From the NCBI RefSeq assembly GCF_029689945.1, contig NZ_CP121451.1, positions 434,001 through 498,000 on the forward strand: a DNA stretch of 64,000 bases, read 5' to 3'. Shown in pieces: positions 8,447-18,931 of the stretch. A program made the position numbers and the translations under genes. This DNA comes from Paenibacillus amylolyticus. Lineage in GTDB: Bacteria; Bacillota; Bacilli; Paenibacillales; Paenibacillaceae. The notes under the pieces are model-generated. The model was not told the origin of the DNA. It saw only the letters and a list, made by a program, of their open reading frames with translations, and ran no database searches. Each line of letters opens with the position of its first letter. The stretch's first letter is position 1.

Positions 8447-9670
8447 TTAATGGTGAACCAGGACAAACTTGTCATGTAATTCTAGAAGTTGTTTTCTAAC
8501 GAATTCAATATCCGGGCCTTCCACAATGGCAAATCCGGATCTGGACATCGTATCTCGACCACCTGAAATGGACTGGCCTGATGTGTAGTTAATTCGAATA
8601 TCAATGAGTCCTTCCATTGATTTGAAATCTTCTGCGGATGAGATGCTTTCGATCTTGCCTACAGCAGATGGAAAATTAACCGCACCGGTGTACTTGCCTG
8701 TATTAACCGAGGCTGGAGCTTCATAGATTCCAAGTTCGGTTTGAATGGCTGCATCAAACAGGTTAACCTGATGGGAATTCAACACCATTGGCGGAATGAT
8801 GACAATCCCTCCAATACGTGCTCCAATCTCTCCAAAACAGATCTCCCCATTGGGCAGAAGGAATACCTCTGCATGGAACACACTGTTACGTATTCCCAGC
8901 GTCCGTATGATCTCTTCATTGAATGACTGCATCCGCTCTACATATTCATATTGTGCATTAGCGGGATAACAGATCGTACCGGAAGGGCGATCATTTTGCA
9001 CAATCTCGAGACAGTTAAACAAGTATTCAGAGACGGAGGAAAATACAAGCTCCCCTTCGGAAACGATGGAGTCAATATGAAACTCCCTGCCCGTAATAAA
9101 TTCCTCAATGAGCACTGATTCCCGATTCCAGGAATTGCTGATATACTGCTCAAGTTCCTCTTGATTACTGAGCTTGTACGTCATGATCGTCGCCCACCCA
9201 CTAATCGGCTTGATAATGATGGGATAACCAATGCCTGCGACAATCTTTCTGATCTGAACTGCATTGGACGCAATACGTGTCTGTGACGTATGGATTCCCG
9301 CCTGCCGCAATGTCTCCTTCATGATCCATTTGTTACGTACCGTCTCAGCCTGATTCTTCTGAATACCTTGAATACCAAATCGTGTTCTGAGGTATCCTCC
9401 TGTCTCCACCACATTTTCAGTCGGGGCAATGATGCGCTCCACATCATACTCATCCAGAATGCGCTCAAAAACCTCTTCCACCTGGTCAATCCGAGTAATA
9501 TCACCCACTTCGAACACGGCACTGAACAGCCCTTCTGGCAATGCAGCAAATTGTTCATAACCCTGTTCCACCAGCAAAATGTTGGTTGTATCCGAGATTT
9601 TGGACAAGGCATCGAGAAACCCGGTTTTGGTGTTAATCCGCTTGTCACACAGGAAGACGATATCCTTCAT
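8447..9670 (-). CDS. ATP-grasp ligase (second of two; first gene of the operon)
   Basis: A 407-residue ATP-grasp protein distinct from the one at 6107. Motifs: GYPIIIKPISGWATIMTYKL with the ATP-contacting lysine, VLIEEFITGREFHIDSIV, and HAEVFLLPNGEICFGEIGARIGG carrying metal-binding Glu residues. The N-terminal part is the Rossmann-like pre-ATP-grasp region. It follows a well-formed sigma-A promoter (9723-9751) and a GGAGGTGAA ribosome site, and starts at ATG 9670. It heads a four-gene operon with the YqcI/cupin fusion, the second ligase and the MFS transporter. The acceptor and donor are unknown. Confidence 0.8.
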   Translation of the reverse strand: MKDIVFLCDKRINTKTGFLDALSKISDTTNILLVEQGYEQFAALPEGLFSAVFEVGDITRIDQVEEVFERILDEYDVERIIAPTENVVETGGYLRTRFGIQGIQKNQAETVRNKWIMKETLRQAGIHTSQTRIASNAVQIRKIVAGIGYPIIIKPISGWATIMTYKLSNQEELEQYISNSWNRESVLIEEFITGREFHIDSIVSEGELVFSSVSEYLFNCLEIVQNDRPSGTICYPANAQYEYVERMQSFNEEIIRTLGIRNSVFHAEVFLLPNGEICFGEIGARIGGIVIIPPMVLNSHQVNLFDAAIQTELGIYEAPASVNTGKYTGAVNFPSAVGKIESISSAEDFKSMEGLIDIRINYTSGQSISGGRDTMSRSGFAIVEGPDIEFVRKQLLELHDKFVLVHH

Positions 9671-9722
9671 AAAGAACTTTCACCTCCAATTCAAATTTCT
9701 TAGCTTTCTGCTATATTTTTCT

Positions 9723-9751
9723 ATAATATGGATATAACATGGAACTGTCAA
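9723..9751 (-). promoter_or_regulatory. Sigma-A promoter of the two-ligase operon
   Basis: On the minus strand: TTGACA (9751-9746), 17-base spacer, TATTAT (9728-9723). This is close to consensus and is the only strong promoter before the operon. Confidence 0.75.
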
Positions 9752-9902
9752 TCTAAAAATTACAAATATTTAAAGTTTGGCTATTTGTTGCCACAATGTG
9801 TACTAACAACAGGTTGTAGACACTATACAAACACCTCTATCATCTGTATTAGTCAAACTTCTGGTTCATATTTGCACTTTTTAACTGGAAATTTTCTCAT
9901 TA

Positions 9903-9936
9903 AAAAGGTGACTCCGATTAATCCGGAGTCACCTTT
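9903..9936. terminator. Bidirectional intrinsic terminator
   Basis: AAAGGTGACTCCG and CGGAGTCACCTTT form a perfect 13-bp stem with a short AT loop. It follows the sugar-binding-protein gene and insulates it from the next operon. A single perfect DnaA-box-like TTATCCACA lies beside it at 9949-9957. Confidence 0.85.
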
Positions 9937-9981
9937 ATATGTTTTTACTTATCCACACCATCATTCATTGAAGGGGAAGCG

Positions 9982-11279
9982 TTATTTTTTCAGACTATCC
10001 CAGTTCTGCTGCAACGCATCGAGCAATCCGGCTTTATCGGATTTGCCTGCAACGTAGGCCTGAATCGTGCTGCCATACTCCTGTGGAACCCCTTCTGGGA
10101 AACGGTTGAAATTCCAGCTCAGTGTTTTGTTCGCCTGGCTATACTTCATGATCTCTGTGGCGAGGTCACCCAGATCCTCCTCAGATGCCGTGATGGAACT
10201 GAACGCCGGGATGAATTTGAATTCTTTGGTCATGTATTGTTTCCCGATATCTGAAGTTACGAGCCACTCCAAAAACTCTTTTGCTTCCGTTTTCACTTGA
10301 GAGTTCTTGTTCACAACCCAGTAGTTCGGTACGCCGACAAACAATTTGTCATTGGGTTCATTGTTAATTGGCATTGGCAGGATACCCAGATTCAGATCGG
10401 GATCGATTCCATCGATCTGTACTTGAGTCCAGTTACCTTGCTGCATCATCGCGGCTTCTCCACTTGCAAACAACGTAACTTGAGTGTTGTAGTCGGTGGT
10501 CAGCGGGTTTTTGTTGCTGTATTTCAGCGTTAAGTCGAGCAAGTTAATCCAGTCATTAAACACCTGATTGCCAGGGATTTCTCCGTGCCTTCATTCAATC
10601 CCTGGATGAATTTTACCGGATCTGCCTGATTTGCAAATGCCACGTTTACGTTATGATTGCCCAGCACCCACCACTCCTGATATCCGTTCGAGAATGGGGT
10701 AATGCCTGCGGCCTGGAGTTTCTGTGCAGCTTGATCCAATTGTTCCAGTGTCGTTGGAATTTCGGTAATCCCCGCCTTTTGGAAGAGGTCCTTGTTATAA
10801 ATGAAACCATACCCCTCCAGCGCCAGCGGCTGTCCATATAACTTGCCGTCTTTGGTCATTGGCTCTTTGGCTACTTCGAGCGCATCCTTGGCCCATGATT
10901 CTCCAGACAGATCCTCCAGATATTCAAGCCATGTATCCAGCTCACGATAACCACCTACGTTGAAAATATCCGGTTGTTCGCCAGCGGCAAACTTGGCTTT
11001 CAATGCAGCACCGTAGTCACTGCCGCCACCTACAGTCTGAATGTCCAGTTTGATGCCTGGATGGGACGATTCATACTCCGCTTTGAGACGATTGAGCGCT
11101 TCTGCAATTTCGACTTTGAATTGGAAGATTTTAATGGTTTTATCTCCCGCAGCAGCCTCGCCACCACTTTGAGCATCCGTGTTGACCGGACTGCCACTCT
11201 TGTCCCCATTGCCACAACCTGCGAGCATTACCGAAAAAGCAATCAGCATAAGCAACGTCAACTTCGTCATTCTTTTCAT
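9982..11279 (-). CDS. Sugar ABC transporter solute-binding lipoprotein (one frame break)
   Basis: An extracellular solute-binding protein of family 1, about 432 residues once joined. The N-terminus is a lipoprotein signal peptide (KRMTKLTLLMLIAFSVMLAGC, lipobox LAGC, Cys22). The body has family hallmarks: IKIFQFKVEIAEALNRL, LKAKFAAGEQPDIF, GYGFIYNKDLFQKAG and FNRFPEGVPQEYG. The break is at the GCC run near 10570-10572: one missing base, repair reads KSLGNQVFNDWINLL. Two permease genes lie upstream on the same strand, separated by a 765-base repeat-bearing gap. No ATPase gene is in the cluster, so a shared MsmX-type ATPase is likely. Confidence 0.88.
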
Positions 11280-11363
11280 ACATACACTCTCCCTATAGTA
11301 GTTTCAGTATAACAAACCGTTGATGTGTGGCGAGAAACTTGCCTTTGAAGCGTGATTTCATGC

Positions 11364-11556
11364 TAACGAACCGAGCACACGCTATTCACCCCTATTTGCA
11401 CAGATTTGCAATGTAACGAATCATAGCGACGTTATTTCGTCGATTTGGTCAGTTTTGGAGGCTCTGATGCCGTTTTTCACCTGAATAACGTTGCTGAGAT
11501 TCGTTAAAATTTGTATTCCTTCATTACCTGCCTATTAAGATGCGGTGGATTCGTTA
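11364..11556. repeat. Four-box palindromic element, copy A
   Basis: Two TAACGAA boxes (11364, 11414) followed by two inverted TTCGTTA boxes (11500, 11550), with start spacings 50, 86 and 50. The inner pair extends to an imperfect palindrome of about 21 bp around TAACGAATC-AGC-ACGTTA. A second element with exactly the same spacings lies at 29165-29357. It occupies the gap between the permease and binding-protein genes. Confidence 0.7.
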
Positions 11557-11560
11557 GGGC

Positions 11561-11637
11561 TAATCCATTCAGGCCACCGAGGAGCAACAGCGACCGAAAG
11601 CGCAACTTGAGCCCTCAGCGACCCTTCCCTCACACTT
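11561..11637. repeat. Direct repeat of about 76 bp, copy 1
   Basis: Begins TAATCCATTCAGGCCACCGA and runs through AGCGACCGAAAGCGCAACTT. It is repeated with about three mismatches at 11931-12006. Copy 1 directly abuts the four-box element. The bases between the two copies hold no gene I can support. Confidence 0.8.
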
Positions 11638-11930
11638 CCCGCTTGAGCCCGAAGCGACCACGATCTCGTACCCCCACTTGAGTCCGACAACGACCTTTTT
11701 GCCACGCACTCCAGCTTGATCTCGCCCCCTTCTCTGCCTTACCGGATTTAGCTTTAAATCTTTTCTTTCTTGGCCTTTCTCTTGATTGCTCTCTCTTCCC
11801 TGGAGTCATGGCCAAGTTATGCGGGCATGACTCCCCTTTGCACACCTCCATGCGAGGTGGGAGCAAAGGGATCAAGAATGCGTTGCAGGAGCGAAGCGTT
11901 CGCCTTTGACACTCGGTGGCTTCCTTGTCC

Positions 11931-12006
11931 TAATACATTCAGGCCACCGAGGTGCAACAGCGACCGAAAGCGCAACTTGAGCCCTCAGCGACCCTGCCCT
12001 CACACT
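11931..12006. repeat. Direct repeat of about 76 bp, copy 2
   Basis: Second copy, about 370 bases from the first. A preceding CTCGGTGGC (11912-11920) is complementary to the repeat's GCCACCGAG, so this copy can also form a 9-bp hairpin. It ends about 40 bases before the permease stop codon. Confidence 0.8.
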
Positions 12007-12044
12007 CCCTACTTGATCCCGCCGCGACCCTGCCCTCGCAACAC

Positions 12045-12881
12045 TCACCCTTTTACTGATCCAGCGGTAATCCCTTGAATGATATACTTCTGCATCAGCA
12101 GGAAGAAGATAATGATTGGCATGATGCCCAGCACAAGTGCCGGCAAGGCCAGATCCCATTGCTTCGTATATTGTCCGAAGAGCGCAAAGGTGGCAATCGG
12201 GATCGTACGCAGGTTGGAGCTTTGCAGGATCAGGGATGGCAGCAGATAATCATTCCAGATCCAGAGTGTATTCAAAATGATGACGGTTACATACATCGGT
12301 TTCATCAGTGGAAATACGATTCGGAAGAACACACCGTAGGCAGAGCTTCCATCTACCCGGGCCGCTTCCTCAATCTCCAGCGGGACGGATTTTACGAATC
12401 CGTGAAACAGGAAGACAGACATCGGTGCCCCGAAACCGAGATAACAGATAATGAGGCCGCCAAGGCTGTCGATAAATCCCAGATTACTGGTTACAGTAAC
12501 GAGTGGAATCATGATAGACTGAAACGGAATCACCATCGCGGCAATGAACATGCCGAACAAAATCCGGTTGAACCGGGTATCGCTGCGAACCATCCGGTAC
12601 GCGGCCATGGAACTGATCAGCACAAGCAACAGATTGCTGACGACCGTAACGATAAGCGAGTTCATCAGCGCGGACGGGAAGTTAATTTTCTCCCAGGCAT
12701 TCGCATAGTTGCCCCACTGGAATACTTCCGGCCATGCAGCCGAATTGGTGAGCAGGTCACCAAAGGTTTTGACTGAATTGACGAACAGGAAGTAAAACGG
12801 AACCAGGAATAAAAGTCCAATGAGCACCATGACAATCTCGGTTAAAATGGTACTGAAGCGGTAATTTTTCGTTGTCTCCAT
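12045..12881 (-). CDS. Sugar ABC transporter permease (MalG type)
   Basis: A 278-residue inner-membrane permease with six predicted helices, starting METTKNYRFSTILTEIVMVLIG. The cytoplasmic EAA loop is clear: VPLEIEEAARVDGSSAYGVFFRIVFPLMKP, which docks on the ATPase. It belongs to the MalG/CUT1 group. The start codon overlaps the stop of the preceding permease (TAATG), indicating translational coupling. Together with the other permease it forms the membrane channel for the binding protein encoded downstream. Confidence 0.92.
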   Translation of the reverse strand: METTKNYRFSTILTEIVMVLIGLLFLVPFYFLFVNSVKTFGDLLTNSAAWPEVFQWGNYANAWEKINFPSALMNSLIVTVVSNLLLVLISSMAAYRMVRSDTRFNRILFGMFIAAMVIPFQSIMIPLVTVTSNLGFIDSLGGLIICYLGFGAPMSVFLFHGFVKSVPLEIEEAARVDGSSAYGVFFRIVFPLMKPMYVTVIILNTLWIWNDYLLPSLILQSSNLRTIPIATFALFGQYTKQWDLALPALVLGIMPIIIFFLLMQKYIIQGITAGSVKG

Positions 12882-13761
12882 TAGGCCTCTACCTCCTTGC
12901 TCTTCGTCAGACGTACCTGAATCATGGTGATGATGGCAACGATTACGAAGAACACGAGCGCTTTGGCGGTTCCGATGCCATATCTGTTATTCACAAAGGC
13001 TTCGTTGTAAATATTCAGTGCAACCGACTCTGTAGATCCGAATGGTCCACCTTTGGTTAGCGACAGATTGAGATCGAACATTTTGAACGACCAGGAGATC
13101 GCCAGGAACAGACAGATCGTTACACCCGGCATAATGAGCGGAAGAATGATGCTCCGCAGTACCTGCCAGCGACTTGCGCCATCAATCTCGGCAGCTTCCA
13201 GCAGATCCGGGGATACATTCGTCAGAGATGAGATGTAGATGACCATCAGATAACCTGCGGTCTGCCATACAAACACAATCACGATTCCCCAGAAGGCGGT
13301 CGGTTCATCTCCCAACCAAGGAAGGTTGAAGAAGGACCATCCGGTTACGTCGCCTACTGCTGAAAACCCTTTCACAAATATGAACTGCCAGATAAAGCCG
13401 AGCAACAACCCACCGATCACGTTAGGCATAAAAAGATCGTACGCAGAATGTTTCTCGTCTTAAGCGGTTTGGTCAGGAAATAGGCCAGGAAGAAGCCAAT
13501 CACATTGGTCAGTATCACACCTACCACGGTGAAGCGCACCGTAAACCAAAACGCCGTTTGGAACTTTGGATCATTCGCAAAAACATGCACGAAGTTATCG
13601 AACCCTACCCAATTAATGTTCTCGGATACCCCGTTCCAATCCGTAAAGGAATACACCATGCCAAGCAGGAAAGGGACCACGATGATGAGAATAAAAAACA
13701 CGATGGAGGGACCCACGAACACAAGCTGCTGTAACAGCTGTGAAGATTTGCGATGCTTCAT
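12881..13761 (-). CDS. Sugar ABC transporter permease (MalF type; one frame break)
   Basis: About 294 residues when two frames are joined. The N-terminus MKHRKSSQLLQQLVFVGPSIVFFILIIVVPF is the usual first helix, and the EAA loop reads PDLLEAAEIDGASRWQVLRSIILPLIMPG. The break lies in the five-A run 13430-13434: adding one base restores RTIFFMPNVIGGLLLGFIWQF. It is the first gene of the importer operon, divergent from the sensor kinase gene at 13904. That arrangement is typical of carbohydrate uptake systems switched by a YesM/YesN-like pair. Confidence 0.88.
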
Positions 13762-13903
13762 ATCGTTCTCCCCTTCTATAGATGGATGAAATTGGTCTCT
13801 TTTCTATTAAACTCCAATATCGCCGAGGGAAACACCGACCCTTGTGAACAGTTGGGGGTAAAATATTGTCCTATCTTAACCTGCAACCAGAAGGGGTGTC
13901 CCG

Positions 13904-15731
13904 ATGTCCAAGTACTACAGTATACGCACCAAATTGATTGCCTTTATGCTCATCGCCACCACACTTCCACTGCTAGCGTCGATCAGCATGACGTTTATCC
14001 AGACCAAGACGGCCCTGCGGGAACAAGCTGTTGAGGAGAACAAACGCCTGATCTACCAAGCGTCCACGAATCTCAATAACTATGTGGATAACGTGGCCAG
14101 AGCGTCGCTTGCTGTGTATAACGACCCGAACTTCCTGCGTAACTTGGCGAAGATTCCTGGGGATTATCGTGCGGTGGCCGAGGTGTACACTACCTTGCAG
14201 ACCATCCGGGCTGCTGTGCCGGATGTTTTTCAGCTGTATTTGCACTCTTTTGCCGCCAATCAATCTACCCTGATTACCAATCCCTTCCCGAAGCGGGAGG
14301 AACGCACACAGGCCTATTCTGGCTCGCTTCATGGAAAAACAGGCGGTGACAGCCCGGATATTTGGGTAGAATCCGCTCATATGAGTCACACGTACGGATT
14401 CAAGGTCGCCTCCCGATGATCCGGCAAGAACGGTCATTACCCTGCATCGGGTGATTAAGGATATTCCATCCACCGAGCGTCTGGGTGTACTCGCCATTGA
14501 TCTGAATATGAATACCATTGCAGCCATCTGCGGCAGGCTGTATGATCCGGCTAAGGAACAGATCTATATTGTGGATGGTCAGAATCAGATCATCTACCAG
14601 GGGCGCTCCGAGGTCAATCATACGGATGCGCTGCGAGAGGAAACGGCCAGTGAATTGGACAGCGCACGATCTGGCGCGGGTACGGCCCAGAATGCCGTAG
14701 GACATTTTGAACAGGATCGTTCCATGTATGTATACCAGCAGCTTGGCAGCACGTACGCGGACTGGACCATCGTCAAACAGATTCCGAATGAGACGTTATA
14801 CGCCAGAGCGAACACACTCACGTGGAATAACGCGATGATTGCCATCGCAGCTCTTATATTGGTCATTGTGGCAACCTTGTTCATCTCCATCCGAATCACT
14901 GGTCCGCTCAAGCAACTCATGCGGTATATGAACCAGATCCAAGCTGGGCGTCTGCACGTGGATATCCACCTATCCAGCCGAGATGAATTCGGGGTGCTCG
15001 CACGTCATTTCCGGGATATGATGGATACGGTAAATAATCTTATTTTGCGGGAATATCGACTTGAAATCGCCAATAAGACGAATCAACTCAAAGCGCTGCA
15101 AGCGCAGATTCATCCGCATTTTCTGTATAATACATTGCAATCCATCGGTACACTTGCCCTTCAACAGCAAGGACAGCGGGCGTATACCCTGCTCTCTTCC
15201 CTATCGAAAATGCTGCGTTACAGCATGCGGGATCAGACCTGTGTGACTTTACGCGAAGAGGCGGAGCATGCCCGGTTGTATCTGGAACTGCAACAGGAGC
15301 GGTTCGGCGACCGCCTTGAGGTGGAATTGAATTTTGCCGAAGATACCCTGTCTGTTGAAATGCCAAGAATGACGTTACAACCTTTAATTGAGAATTATTT
15401 CAAACACGGGGCAGATATTCAGCCAGGCAAAGGTCACATCTCCCTATCCAGCCGTCGGATCAATAATGATTGGATTGAAATCGAACTGAATAATAACGGA
15501 CCTTCCATTCCTGATGACAAATTACTGGAGATTCGGAGATGGCTCCATCCCAATCACACCTCCACCGGGTTAGCCACGCAAGAATCCGATGAGTCCGAGT
15601 CCATCGGTCTACGAAATGTAATACGCCGACTTCAATTGAACTCACATCCCGGTTACTCAGCCAGACTTGAGATCAGCAATCGGGAACCGAATGGTGTGAA
15701 GATCAGGGTTAAACTATACGCGGGAGAGTGA
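13904..15731 (+). CDS. YesM-type sensor histidine kinase (one frame break)
   Basis: A membrane sensor of about 609 residues. Helix 1 (LIAFMLIATTLPLLASISMTF) and a second helix before the HAMP linker (AMIAIAALILVIVATLFISIRITGPLKQLMRYM) bracket an extracellular sensor domain. The His_kinase motif LKALQAQIHPHFLYNTLQSI carries the phosphorylated His, and a C-terminal ATPase domain contains LIENYFKHG and NNNGPSIPDD. One extra C at 14412-14414 breaks the frame; skipping it gives VASDDPARTVITLHRV. The stop overlaps the response-regulator region. It probably senses the sugar or its binding protein and drives the importer genes. Confidence 0.9.
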
Positions 15732-15736
15732 ACAAC

Positions 15737-17363
15737 ATGAAGGCACTGCTTGTAGATGATGAAAAACATGTCCGCGATGCCATAAGGTTGCTTGGTCATT
15801 GGGAAGACTTTGGTATTGATACGTTACTTGAAGCAGCAGACGGAGATGAAGCCATCGCCTTCATCACCGCACACCAGCCTCAGATCATTCTTAGTGACAT
15901 GCGTATGCCGGGCAAGGACGGGGTGGCATTACTTGAATGGATATCGGCTCATGCCCCCCACAGCAAGGTGCTGGTTATCAGCGGCTATGATGATTTTGAA
16001 CTGGTGAGGCATGCCATCCGGCATGGTGGCATGGACTACCTGCTGAAACCTGTGGAAGCAGATGAGCTGAATGCATCTCTATTAAAGGCCGTTACAGCTT
16101 GGGTGGAAGAGGACGCCATTCGAATACAATCTACCCGACAATCCATTGTCGTTAATCGAATGCTCCCGCACTATCAGGATCGTCTGCTCACCGAACTTGC
16201 TGTCGGCAGAGGCAGCAGCCCATCACACATGCAGCGATTGCAGGATGAGTTGAATCTCCCTCTCTAATCCCTATCTGTCGTGTCGCTGTCACCAGCCTGT
16301 CCCATCTGGATGCAGATTGCCTGGCAAAATATCGCAGTCAACCCGACCTGCTTGTGTTCTCGGTACTCAATATCTGTGCCGAAATGTTATCCTCACCAGA
16401 CGAAGGTGTAATGTTTCGTCAGTTGGACCAGCCGGACGAGATTGTTCTGCTGCATTGGGGTCCATCCAACTCATTGGAACATATTCTGGACAAGGTTAAT
16501 CATGGATTGGAGCAGACGATTCAGCGCCGCCTTCATTTCGGCATCTCCACCTGTGAGTCTTACCCTGGCGGAATCTCAGCAGCCTATATGGAAGCAAGTT
16601 CAAGGCTATGGAGACGTAATGCTGTGCAAACCAAACAGCGAATCCATGCATCCGTGGAATCATCCAATGGGAATAAAATCAGGCGTTTAACCGCCCATGA
16701 AGAACCCCTGCGTATGGCAGCCATGAGCTGCAGGGCTTCCAGTATATCTGCTGCAGTCGCCGAATGGCTTGACCCGATTACTGATCTTGTAGTTGTCAGC
16801 GCTGAGCAGATCGAGCAATGGATCGATGAGCTGGAATGGATGCTGAGCCGCTGGCTTGATGATACGGCAGGTTCGTCATTCAAAGAAGAGGAAGTGACGG
16901 AGGAACAGTCTATTCCTTTTGCCGAGTTACCTTTTGACGCTGAGGGACTGTTATCCTTCCCCTGCTTCGTTCATTATTGGAACAACGATTACTTGCCGCA
17001 GGAAAGGCACTCACCGCTCATCATCCTGCCAATCCTGATCCCATGAGTGAGATTGCCCGTTATATGGACGCCCATTATCAGGAAGACTTGTCCTTACAGC
17101 AGATTGCTGCGCGTTTCTACCTGAGCCGGGAGTATATTTCCCGTAAATTCAAACAGCAATTTGGCCTGAACTGGTCGGAATATCTGGGCAAATTGCGGAT
17201 CAATAACGCCAAGCTGCTGCTGCAGAACCCTTCCCTGCGAGTCGCCAAGATCTCGGAGATGGTTGGATTCCAGGATGAAAAGTATTTCAGCAAAGTGTTC
17301 AAAAAAATGGAGGGTATCACGCCAGCGGAATATCGTAAAACACTATTGGAGGCTGGTATGTAA
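15737..17363 (+). CDS. YesN-type response regulator with AraC output (two frame breaks)
   Basis: About 543 residues when repaired. The receiver domain starts MKALLVDDEKHVRDAI and contains the phospho-acceptor site ILSDMRMPGKDG. The C-terminus is a double helix-turn-helix AraC domain: EDLSLQQIAARFYLSREYISRKF and LRVAKISEMVGFQDEKYFSKVFKK. Breaks are single missing bases in CCC at 16258-16260 and CCCC at 16959-16962; repairs read NLPSLIPICRVAV and LLSFPLLRSLLEQRLL. ATG 15737 is preferred over GTG 15728 because GGGAGAG sits nine bases before it. It pairs with the upstream kinase and probably activates the divergent sugar importer. Confidence 0.9.
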
Positions 17364-17387
17364 TAATTGTCAGCTCCATATGAAAGA

Positions 17388-17425
17388 GAGTACTCCCGGT
17401 ATGGACCATCGGGAGTACTCTTTTT
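17388..17425 (+). terminator. Intrinsic terminator after the response regulator
   Basis: GAGTACTCCCG and CGGGAGTACTC form a perfect 11-bp stem followed by TTTTT. Confidence 0.9.
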
Positions 17426-17470
17426 AAATTTTACTTTTACAGAGCTTACTTTCACAGAGAATAGTCTATA

Positions 17471-17686
17471 TCATGACGACTTTTTGGCTCTTTCTTTTCT
17501 AAGATAGGATATGATCCGAGAGATTGTACCTATTAAAATCACAACCATAAATCCATAAGCCATATTATTCTCTGTCTTATGGGCTACTATGGGGAAATAG
17601 ATGAGGCTGAACCATAACAGGGTAATATCCAAGTAGAACATGATCTTCCGATAAATAGGGATACTCACCTCCCTTTTATTTACCAA
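17471..17686 (-). CDS. Small membrane protein of unknown function
   Basis: A 71-residue frame with two hydrophobic segments (IMFYLDITLLWFSLIYFPIV and AYGFMVVILIGTISRIISYL) and a basic tail KERAKKSS. I do not recognise the family. A good AGGGAGG sequence lies inside the first codons (17654-17670 region), so the true start may be a little downstream of the TTG at 17686. It stands between a terminator and the arsenite-type transporter on the same strand. Confidence 0.45.
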   Translation of the reverse strand: MVNKREVSIPIYRKIMFYLDITLLWFSLIYFPIVAHKTENNMAYGFMVVILIGTISRIISYLRKERAKKSS

Positions 17687-17731
17687 AAATGGATGTATTA
17701 ATTATAAAGTATATCATAACATAGATTAGCC

Positions 17732-18706
17732 CTAGTACATTCGCCGATCCCGCAAAATCACCGCAGGTACAAGTCGAATGTAGATGAGCTCCCCTGCAAG
17801 CTCCACCATCGTCTGTGTAACGATAACAGCCGCTGCTATGGTGGCCCATTCTGGCGGAAGTGCCAGCGCCAATGGCAGAACGACCAGTGAATTCCGTGTG
17901 GCTGAACTAAAAATCAGCGCCCGCCCATCGCCTGCATTCAATCCAAACCAAGCAGCAATGAGCCGGGATATCCAGGGCATAATGATCAGAAAAGCAACGT
18001 AGATCGGGATTACGTTCAGGATGATCGCCATATCATTGTAGACTTTGCCAATCTGGGAAGCGACGACCACGATCAGCGCGAGTGCCATCATCGGAACCGG
18101 CAACCATGCCGTTGCATTCATGAATCGCTCACCGCTCGCTCTACCTCTAGAGAGAACTTGTGTAACGAGAGCAAGCAGCAGTGGAATAACGATCAGGAAT
18201 AGAAAAGCCTCCACAAACGGCCCCACCTGCATGACCTGCGCCACCTCAGGACCCATCAACAGCCATAAATAAAACGGCAACAGAATCATTTGTACTACAA
18301 AGAGAAGAGGGGTTGCGGCGAGCATCAGTTTCTCATTGCCCCTGCCGAGCTGTGTGAACACTATGACGTAATCAATGCAGGGCGTTAACAGTACCAGATA
18401 GACTCCGACCAGAACGCCTGGTGATTGTGGAAAGATCAGTGTAAGCAACCACACGACTACAGGTAAAACGATAAAATTAGCCACCAATAATGCACCCATG
18501 AATCGCAGGTTGGACCAGGACTCTTTTAACTGTAGAAAGGGAATCTGTACGAACATGCTATATAACAAAAAGGCAAGTACCGGAGACACGGTGTAGTGTA
18601 GAACATTTCCCCATGTTGGATTACTCAGCCCTATTACCGCTCCTAAAAATAGTGCGACGACATAGAACCAGGTTTGGTGTGTCTCCATCGTTTCTCTTGT
18701 GAACAT
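17732..18706 (-). CDS. ACR3/bile-acid-symporter-family transporter
   Basis: About 324 residues and some ten hydrophobic helices. It starts MFTRETMETHQTWFYVVALF with GGAGG six bases upstream; a longer in-frame extension exists but lacks a ribosome site. The helix region VYLVLLTPCIDYVIVFTQLG contains the conserved PC-D motif whose cysteine is essential in Acr3 arsenite pumps, and ALIFSSATRNSLVVLPLALALP matches the family's later helix. It is commonly called arsenic resistance protein. No arsR or arsC gene is adjacent, so arsenite export is likely but not certain. Divergent from the TspO-like gene. Confidence 0.75.
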   Translation of the reverse strand: MFTRETMETHQTWFYVVALFLGAVIGLSNPTWGNVLHYTVSPVLAFLLYSMFVQIPFLQLKESWSNLRFMGALLVANFIVLPVVVWLLTLIFPQSPGVLVGVYLVLLTPCIDYVIVFTQLGRGNEKLMLAATPLLFVVQMILLPFYLWLLMGPEVAQVMQVGPFVEAFLFLIVIPLLLALVTQVLSRGRASGERFMNATAWLPVPMMALALIVVVASQIGKVYNDMAIILNVIPIYVAFLIIMPWISRLIAAWFGLNAGDGRALIFSSATRNSLVVLPLALALPPEWATIAAAVIVTQTMVELAGELIYIRLVPAVILRDRRMY

Positions 18707-18931
18707 TCTCTTCCTCCTCTTCCAGTGGGACATCGTGGGCATGGACATATTTCTGCTTCGCTTCGCGTACATTGGGACAGAGTACCGTTCCATCGTAGCG
18801 GCAGAGCACAAGGTCTGAAAGATCAATTTGTGAATTTTCTGCGGCGGTTATTAGAATGGGCAAGAACTGGGTATATTCATTGTAGACTGACCCGTGGTTC
18901 ATTCATTTCGTTAAACCAAGGAGGAAACACA

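Noticed and set aside
9949..9957. Single perfect DnaA box TTATCCACA
   Set aside because: One isolated 9-mer is expected by chance in a 64-kb window.
11630..12159. Short frames in the repeat-rich gap between permease and binding-protein genes
   Set aside because: They read through repeats, have arginine-rich nonsense composition and no ribosome sites.
15728..17363. Response regulator as a true pseudogene in three pieces
   Set aside because: Both breaks are one-base losses in C runs, and the repaired protein has intact receiver and AraC domains.
18621..18902. 93-codon minus-strand frame upstream of the ACR3-like gene
   Set aside because: No ribosome site, and its Glu run is the translated AAGAGGAGGAAGAG ribosome site of the real gene; no family recognised.
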